Assembly (NCBI GenBank): GCA_947034895.1
Contig: OX344763.1
Span: 82,789,093-82,853,092, forward strand
Direction of reading: 5' to 3'
From: Rhytidiadelphus loreus
Lineage: Eukaryota; Streptophyta; Bryopsida; Hypnales; Hylocomiaceae
Length of the DNA stretch: 64,000 bases
The position numbers and the translations under genes were made by a program. The notes beneath the pieces were generated by a model. That model saw only the letters and a list, made by a program, of their open reading frames with translations, did no database searches and had not been told where the DNA came from. Shown here one piece after another: positions 56,967 through 64,000 of the stretch (position 1 is the first letter of the stretch; each line of letters begins with the position of its first letter).

Positions 56967-58013
56967 TTAACCACAAGAACAACACGTGTACTTCATGGTT
57001 ACAATTACACATTGGCACAGAATAGCAGAATACAATCTAAATGTAAGGAACGTACTATGAATATATAACGTTGTAATGGCCGCAGCTAATGCTTCTGTAT
57101 AATTACTTCCACGAAGGCGGCCAGCAAAACATGAAAAGGGCTTTAGGGGTTTAGGTGTGATGGCAGTCCTTGACTGTGTAGAAAAGGGTGCCATACCTAT
57201 GAAGGTCAAAGGCCCCTTAATGTGGACTTCGTGCTTTGAGGACTTGGAGGGCGGTTGACCATTAGCAGTAGTACTAGCTTCCCTCTTTTTCGTCACAAAT
57301 GAGGAAGACTTAGGGATAGGCACCCCTTTCTCTTTCGGAGTAGGATTTACCTTCTCTATTTCTAACATGTCAAATCCCCACGATTCCAACCACTGAGAAT
57401 TGCAACGTTCCTTGCACCGTGGACAAATGTGACATCTTGAAAGAAGTTCTGGCCACAAGCACCACGGATGAAACAAACAACCACAAGAAAACAGTACTGC
57501 GTTGTTAGAAACAAACATGAGCGAGCAGCTTACACATGGTGCATCCAATTTGATCTGTGGCGAAACACCTTTCTCTAAACACTTGTTCCCAACAGGCTTC
57601 TTCGGCCGGATGGAGTACTGAAATGCTTTCTCCATTTCCACCTTCTTCTGCACCTCTTCCAATACCTGCTCGTAATTTAGGTAACGTTGTTTTTCTTTCT
57701 CAAAGCTTGTCTTCAGGGTAGCCGCTTTCTTTTGGGCCGACTCCAACTTGTCGTTATTCAAATCAATGTCTTTGTTGATTTGCCTCTGTTGCTTGTCTAC
57801 ACGAGCCTTCTCTTCCAACTTTCCGGCTTTACCAAGGTCCTTGCTCTTCTTGCACAAATCATCCTTCAACGTATTAAGCCTCTCATCTTCTGTTTTATAC
57901 TCTTGGCAGCAACCTTCCATTCTTTTGCACTTGTCAAAAAGGTCTGACATTAATGCCTCAATACCACGAAGGACAATGCATTTCTCCTGCATTTCCTTGA
58001 ACAATTCATCCAA
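56967..58013 (-). CDS. Coiled-coil protein with RING-type zinc finger
   Basis: An intact 348-codon frame from ATG 58013. Residues 1-130 are a long Lys/Glu-rich coiled coil. Residues 160-200 carry C160xxC163, C177xC179, H182, C185, C197xxC200, the C4HC3 spacing of a RING-CH/RING-like finger (CGCLFHPWC, CPRC). RING fingers bind E2 enzymes and transfer ubiquitin, so a ubiquitin-ligase role is plausible but not shown. The last 100 residues are Lys/Ser-rich; the final 25 (LYIHSTFLTF onward) look like read-through into an intron. No transmembrane segment is evident before that. The neighbouring frames on the same strand are probably exons of the same gene. Confidence 0.55.
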   Translation of the reverse strand: MDELFKEMQEKCIVLRGIEALMSDLFDKCKRMEGCCQEYKTEDERLNTLKDDLCKKSKDLGKAGKLEEKARVDKQQRQINKDIDLNNDKLESAQKKAATLKTSFEKEKQRYLNYEQVLEEVQKKVEMEKAFQYSIRPKKPVGNKCLEKGVSPQIKLDAPCVSCSLMFVSNNAVLFSCGCLFHPWCLWPELLSRCHICPRCKERCNSQWLESWGFDMLEIEKVNPTPKEKGVPIPKSSSFVTKKREASTTANGQPPSKSSKHEVHIKGPLTFIGMAPFSTQSRTAITPKPLKPFSCFAGRLRGSNYTEALAAAITTLYIHSTFLTFRLYSAILCQCVIVTMKYTCCSCG

Positions 58014-58104
58014 CTTCGTGGTGCCACTGAGCTGAACTCTAGCGTGGTGAACTCCACCTTGCTAAACTCCATCGTCATGAACTCCCACGTTCTCAACAAA
58101 TTAT

Positions 58105-58743
58105 TCAGAACACGCCTTCAACACGCCCGCCAGTTGCTGCCTCAATGTTGGAGGGCCTAGCTTCATCGGGTTGTTGCACACGTGGTTCAAGCGCTCCTCT
58201 GTCACCTTTTGCTGCGGCCGCTGCCCAATTCACCTTGTTCTTGCGTCCATCTCTGCCTTTGTGGTAGAAGACACACGCCCGTAGGAAGGTTTGGCTAAAC
58301 GCCTTATTGTCGGGAGAATCGCCATATACACGTTGGTACATCTTCAAGTACGCTTCCCAAGATCTACTATCCTTGCACCTTTCCAACAAATGCTTCGTCT
58401 TGTTTGCACCTTCACCGCAAGGCCAATCATCTTCATACATCGATGCTGGAACCATACTCTCCATGACCTCTTTTGGCAAACACCCTTCTTTGCATAGTCC
58501 TACCACCCTATGAAAGAATCCCTCGTCATAAACTACCTTTTTTCTCCCTAATAAGCACGGTGCCAATGCTTCTAACTTTTCTCTTAGAGCTGTTGGAATT
58601 CCCTCTAATGGGAACGGCGCATCCCATGACAGGTCCGGCGGCACAACTTCTAACTTCAGCGGAGATCGACGTTCCTCCGCGTGCTGAGCGGCTTTTCCTT
58701 TCACAAGGCTCTTGGCACGACTACTTCTGTTTCTACTAGACAT
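58105..58743 (-). CDS. Hypothetical protein upstream of the RING-type frame
   Basis: An intact 212-codon frame from ATG 58743 (MSSRNRSSRAKSL). It has a basic N-terminus, then a folded-looking region with Trp, Cys and Tyr (DDWPCGEGANKTKHLL, YLKMYQRVYGD) and a basic C-terminus. I do not recognise the family. It is in the same direction as the RING-type frame, 92 bp away and in a different phase, so either an upstream exon or a separate gene. No stops, unlike most genes in the window. Confidence 0.5.
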   Translation of the reverse strand: MSSRNRSSRAKSLVKGKAAQHAEERRSPLKLEVVPPDLSWDAPFPLEGIPTALREKLEALAPCLLGRKKVVYDEGFFHRVVGLCKEGCLPKEVMESMVPASMYEDDWPCGEGANKTKHLLERCKDSRSWEAYLKMYQRVYGDSPDNKAFSQTFLRACVFYHKGRDGRKNKVNWAAAAAKGDRGALEPRVQQPDEARPSNIEAATGGRVEGVF

Positions 58744-60858
58744 GTTTGGAACAGACTAGAGAACAAGAAAAACTAATACAAGGCAAGTGCAGACACGGAA
58801 CTAGCGATGGAAACAGAGCATGGAAAAATGGAGAACACAATTGTTGATGAGGTAGGGTTTAGGGTGGTGTTTAGGGTGATTGCAATGCACTCAAAGCTGA
58901 CAGACGTCCTTCACCTATAGGATTAAATCTAATGCCTATTCAATAGCCCCAATAGACGTTGATTGTATATATTGCGTGTGATCATGATGGAAATTGAAGG
59001 AAAGTTTAACAAGACATCTTAAGAAGCTCACAGTTTGGTACTGGATTACTAATGACTTTGCATTGGAGCACTCAAGGCTGGGCTGAAGTGTGTAAGCTTA
59101 TTGTATGTGGGATCAACGAAGCTAGCATGCGAGCTTGTGAACTGTGAGCGGGGAGCCTTGATATAATTTTTTTTCAACTTTTTTACCAAAAAGTATTTTT
59201 TTTGAAAAAATAATTTTAATGGAAAAGAAATATATTATTTTTAGTAAATTTTAGGGCCTATGACCGTTATTCCTATAACCGTGAATTTCAATTTTTTTTT
59301 TCCAAAAATTGTCACCATTCATTTCGAGTAGAAAACAACTTCATATTATGGTGTACAATTCAATATTCAATTCAACCACTACAATTTTTATGTCGAGGCA
59401 CTCACAAATTATTTCAAGAATACAGTAGAATATATTAGGCTAATGTGACTGACAAACACAATAATAAGTATAACCTAGCATCCACTAATGCTACTCTACA
59501 TCAACGCTTTGCTTGGAGCTCATTGTAGACATCGTATGCACCAGTATAATTTGGGGCCTTATAGGATTCAAACCTCAGCCACGACATTCAAGTCTCATGA
59601 ACTTCTCACAAATGTATTCCAACCTAATGTACTAACCATTACTTAAGAAAAAATATATATAAATGAAAAAAGGCATCTTTCCCAAAAAATAGAAAAAAAA
59701 TTGGAAAACAAATAATAGACTAATAAATAAAAAAATAATGACTAAGCAATGGATTGTAAGGGAATCAATATTAAAAATAATTATGTCTCCTAAATTGGAC
59801 AATGAAGGAAAAAAATGAGAGCACAATAAAGAAAAAATGAAAAAAATGAAAAAAAAATGGAAAATAATGATTGAAAAAGGAATAAAAGGAAAAGAATAGA
59901 AACAAAGCAAACAAAACATTTGAAATAAAAAAGAGAGACCAAATAATTTTTTTTAAATGGATATACTTTCATGTGTCTTTTTTAGATTAGGGTTCACAAT
60001 TACAGGTTTTAGGATTACATAACTTCTTCTTTAAGAATATTTAACTTTGTAAACACACTCCTACATTTCAAGGATGCATAGGATAATGTAACATTGTTGC
60101 ATTCTATACACTTTAAATCATTTCAATTAGACTAAATTTTAATACAATACAAAAGAAGTACATAAAAAAATATGGCCAAGACTACTCTAAAATTCTAATG
60201 ATCCCTACTTTAACTAAAAGAAGCTTCATCTCGTTGAAGCTATAATTTGGTGCATGAATGAATTTATCTTCATAGATGTCCATCCTGCAAAAGTACTAGT
60301 ACATATAGTATAAGTACTTGCAATTAATGTATTTTTGACAACCTCCAATGGCTAAAATTGCCATGTTTGTAAAGTTTGAGCATGTGCATGAGGATTATTT
60401 ACCTCATGTAATTCAATGCACATTTTTATTAAGGTCAAATCCAATCTCTAGTGATACAATTGTACCTAGTCCTGGGAACAGCAACAATGTTACTCCCAGT
60501 ATTTCTCCTTTGACATAGTATGTACTCTTCCACTTGTTATGTTGTTTTGTAGTTGGTGCATTTGCAATTTGCCATATCGTTCAATTGTTTCGGACCATTA
60601 GATACACATTTGCATCATGTAGAGGTGGTTAATTATACAATATACTCTTGAATATGTTAAACATATTGAACACTCGACGTGGGGACAAAGTAAGGTGTTC
60701 TTTCAGACGGAAGCCAACATGTTGCAACAGTATTCCTCATCTCAACTCAGGTTTATCCCAATAAATGTAAAGAAGAGATTGCCTTTCACAACGCATAGAT
60801 AAAGAAGTTTTTTTTAAGAAGAAAGGGGGTTATAATAGGTAGTAGAGCACATTCAATT
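58744..60858. other. AT-rich, gene-free interval
   Basis: 59170-59960 is nearly all A/T with long A-runs. 59550-59650 has GGTTTGAATCC on the minus strand, a weak B-box match that could be a decayed SINE. TTTAGGG words occur at 58857-58880. Confidence 0.5.
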
Positions 60859-61176
60859 GCTATTATGTGAGCCTAGGGATCTCGAGTCTATGAATATAGA
60901 AGCCTAGGCTCCTATGTTTTAGACACCTTTCATAGTTATAGGATGTTTATATTATAGGTGTCAATGTTGTAGGTACCTATGTTATAAGCACATTTTATGG
61001 TTATAGGATATTTACATAATAGGTGCCTAATTATATTGTAGGTGTTTATTATACAAGCACCTTCTTGACCATAGTTATAGGATGTTTATATTATAAGTAT
61101 GTATATTATAAACATCTCCAATAGTTGTAGAGTACCTATGTGTCTAAACTCAAGGCTTGTAGGCTCACATACTAGC
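60859..61176. mobile_element. MITE-like element, about 318 bp
   Basis: The left end GCTATTATGTGAGCC and the right end read inward GCTAGTATGTGAGCC are inverted repeats over about 16 bp and weaker beyond. The body has three diverged copies of a GTTATAGGATGTTTATATT unit. Both flanks carry GGTAGTAGAG(C/G)AC, so the true target duplication is unclear. Confidence 0.6.
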
Positions 61177-62465
61177 ACCATTGGGTAGTAGAGGACTTAA
61201 TCCTACGTTTGCTAAAAATATTGCCTTCATCACTAACGCAAATGTTGAGGACATGTTTGGAAAGTGCTCCAAATTGAGCACAACCTATACATTGTTGAAT
61301 CTTGATGCAAATTTTGTTTCCATATAGTCTTGTACTGTTATACTCTAAAGTTTATGGATTTAAGTAGGTTACCAATGACAAATTTGTTGTTTGGTTGGTA
61401 AAGGGCTACATTACAAATGTAAAAAGATGAAGGTTAATTAGACATTGATAGCTTGGACAACCACTTTAGAAAAACTTATCAAGGGCAACAACTAATGTTT
61501 TGGCTTTCAAATCTACTAATGGGGATATAACAACTTTGGGTGGCAACCATAATTGTTGTAAGATAACTCAACTTATGACAAGCCAACTTTAGATCAACTT
61601 AATGCAGGTTCAAAAATTCTTTAGCTATACATGTATCTTCTAAAATTTACTTCACAAGAATTTTTTCACCTACACTAGGTTGGTTCAAAGTAGACCTGTC
61701 ATAGGCTAAGTTACCTTACATCTCAATGATGCGGAGTTAGCTTTTATAGTATGGGAGCAATGGTAATAAAAGAGGGAATAAAGGTTATGCCAAGCAACGC
61801 TAGATCTTGTGATCTTTTTAACAACCTTTTTCATTACTAGGTATTGCAAAGTGATTTAGATCTAGTTTGGAATGTTGCTAAACTTGAAAGTGAGATTCTT
61901 GTGATTGCCACAAATAAAGTTAAATGCATGGAGCCATAGAAGTAGAGTATAAAAATCACAAATAAGCTTCTTAAATTAAAATTTAACATGGATGATTGTC
62001 GTACTAATACAATAAAAGAAAATGCAAATAAGGTAGTACAACTCCAACTAGAGTTTTAGAGAGTTGCAAAGGCAATACTCAAATAAATGATGTAGGTAGG
62101 TTTTCATATTTACTTATTCTAGTTTTCTACGTGTGTTAATTTGGATTGTTTCCATTGTTTGAATTCTGTAATGCGTTAATAAGATTTTCTTGCAATTCAC
62201 TATTGCATTGCTAATTCATAAACAAGCTATTTGAATTTCTAAAGGCTATGTTGAGCATGAAAAGTCGGAGGCAACATACATTATCTTGAAAGAAAGTTGG
62301 ATGGTTGTCAATCAATACTCAAATCTAATTGAGAGAGGGCAATCAAAGGTGTAGACTTATATCAAGACATTGAAATACAATAGCTTAGACTAGAATGAAA
62401 TATTCAAATTTTGGAAAGGGAGATTAAAAGATGTAGGACTATTGTTCACAAACAATCTTTGAGCT
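61177..62465. other. AT-rich interval, no gene seen
   Basis: Short frames with coding-like patches but stops in all frames; possibly an old, decayed gene or element. Confidence 0.4.
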
Positions 62466-62945
62466 AATAGCTAGACCCCCTATTTTTGGTCAAATAAAAA
62501 AAACAAAAAAAACAAAAAAAAAAATAATAATAATTTTTTGTTTTTTCAAATTTTTTCTTTTGGGTACCAAAAATTGGGGTACCACCAAGTAGCTCGAAAA
62601 CCCCAGTCGGGTCCAACCAAGGTTTTCGAGCTACCAACCGGACCCCCTATTTTTGGTCAAAAAAAAAAAAAAAAAATTTTTTTTTTTTAACCAAAAAACG
62701 AGGGTTCCGGCTGGTAGCTCGAAAACCCCAGTCGGATCCGACTGAGGTTTTCGAGCTACCAGTCGCAACCCCTATTTTCGGTCAAAAAAAAAAAAAAAAA
62801 AAAAATTTCAAATCTTTTTTCTTTACCAAAAACGGGGGTACCACCAAGTAGCTCGAAAACCCCAGTCAGGTCCAATGGAGGTTTTCGAGCTACGAGCAAG
62901 ACCCCCTATTTTCGGTCAAAAAAAAAAAAAAAAAAAAAGATCTTT
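62466..62945. repeat. Tandem hairpin repeat with poly-A tracts
   Basis: Three 46 bp inverted repeats at 62589-62634, 62714-62759 and 62848-62893. Each has 14 bp arms GTAGCTCGAAAACC / GGTTTTCGAGCTAC. The middle copy is palindromic throughout with one mismatched pair. Between them are CCCCTATTTT(T/C)GGTC and long A-runs followed by T-runs. The unit is 125-134 bp. Confidence 0.9.
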
Positions 62946-64000
62946 TTTTTTTCAAATCTTTTTTTTGGACTACTAAGATTATTTGATGAGAACCATAGCT
63001 TAGAGATTTTGTCTTATAATTTATTTTAATTTTCTTATTAAGAATTATACATTTCATTTTGTACTTTGTAAGAATTTTGTTTTTCTTGTCTAAAGTTCAA
63101 CTGTTAACATTGTCTTGTTGTCTCGTGTAGATTCAATTGTTCAAGTGCAGGGAGGAGATGTGGGTCAAGCTTCAACCTCAAAGGTGCATCATAACATAGT
63201 TCTTGTTGCAAATGTGGCAAGTCCATCATAACAATGACTTCGACAAATGCAAACATCAAGATATCTAGTAACAAGTCAACTAAGAAAGCTATTGAGGTCA
63301 TACTCCATTCTATTCTTTGAGGAAGTCAAAGTTCTTTGTGCGGAACGGAAATCATTGTCCATTGGCGTGGATGAGTCATATTTCTAGACTTCATTCAACA
63401 AAAACGTTCTGGCACATTACAACAAATTACATTGTTCTCAATACCAAAGATAAGATTAAATTGATCATGCAGGTCATGCATGGCATAAACTAGTGAGTGA
63501 CTTCTTTTGCAAACCCATCCAATCAATTTTGGGTTTTACTCATTCTACAATTTATTTGTTATTCAAGATATATGAAAAGATTTTTCATCACCACATTTGA
63601 AATCCACATCCATTGAGGACTCCCATAAAAAGACCAACTTGATTCACATATTGTACTGAGTGCAAAGGTACAACCTTCTATCCTTGTCCAAGTTTATAAA
63701 GATGTTGAGGCCATTAGCGGTGAAAAAATATGTTTTCCATACATCTAGAAAAACTTGACACTTTATGTCAATTGATATTTTTATGACTTTCATGTTCCAA
63801 GTGAGATTTGGATTATGTAGGATTGTTGTTTTTCAAATTATTATTTTGTATTTTGTGGTTTGATTAATTTATATTATTTTCTAATTGAAAAGTCACTTAA
63901 ATCGTGCAACAACAAATTGTACTTGCAATAGATGCTACAAAATGAAAGTGTAATGAGACAATCCCGTTTGAAGAGGAATCCTAAACTCATCATTGCAAAT
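62946..64000. other. AT-rich right edge, no gene seen
   Basis: Only a 65-codon minus frame (63104-63301) without recognisable features. Confidence 0.4.

Noticed and set aside
59550..59650. Second SINE or tRNA-like sequence
   Set aside because: GGTTTGAATCC matches a B box, but no convincing A box or A-tail was found.

Overview
The window looks like nuclear DNA of a land plant. The genes that can be read have short GT-AG introns, there are plant-type telomere-like CCCTAAA repeats, a plant-style hAT transposon, MITEs and a SINE-like copy, and long AT-rich non-coding stretches. I cannot fix the lineage from sequence alone. It reads as repeat-rich heterochromatin or a degenerating gene neighbourhood, because almost every recognisable coding region carries in-frame stops or is split by an insertion.

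Layout. 1-2160 is a satellite array of about 180 bp monomers. 3014-11000 and 11704-30226 appear to be two diverged copies of one minus-strand cassette of three genes: (i) a protein with a possible degenerate DNA N4/N6-methyltransferase-like fold and an acidic, charged C-terminal part, (ii) an FCP1/NLI-interacting-factor-like HAD phosphatase, (iii) a Ser/Pro-rich protein. Copy 1 (about 3.0-11.0 kb) is interrupted by element A. Copy 2 (about 11.7-30.2 kb) is interrupted by element B and by a 7.9 kb hAT element. Removing each insertion plus one target-site copy restores the host reading frame at the junctions, although host copy 2 has two further stops of its own.

Mobile elements. Elements A, B, C and D, plus truncated copy E, form one family. 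They have TGTCG(C/T)...(G/A)CGACA ends, 5 bp target-site duplications, no detectable LTRs, CCGGA-rich ends and one reading frame of about 550-620 codons that I cannot assign. The hAT element (17243-25143, 8 bp duplication ATTCAACC) carries two intact extra genes, one encoding a protein-kinase-like protein, alongside a broken transposase C-terminus. A DUF7869-type, DDE-transposase-like pseudogene lies at 37110-39960 with a second fragment at 51222-51793.

The most unusual signal is a family of 21 bp palindromes (TTATCCTCG, 3-nt loop, CGAGGATAA). About 36 copies are scattered through introns and intergenic DNA from 12.5 to 37 kb, and some form tandem arrays. Several variants change both arms together and keep the stem paired. 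The right-hand part (56.5-58.7 kb) holds open frames for a coiled-coil RING-type protein and neighbours. The last 5 kb is AT-rich with one MITE and a tandem hairpin repeat.
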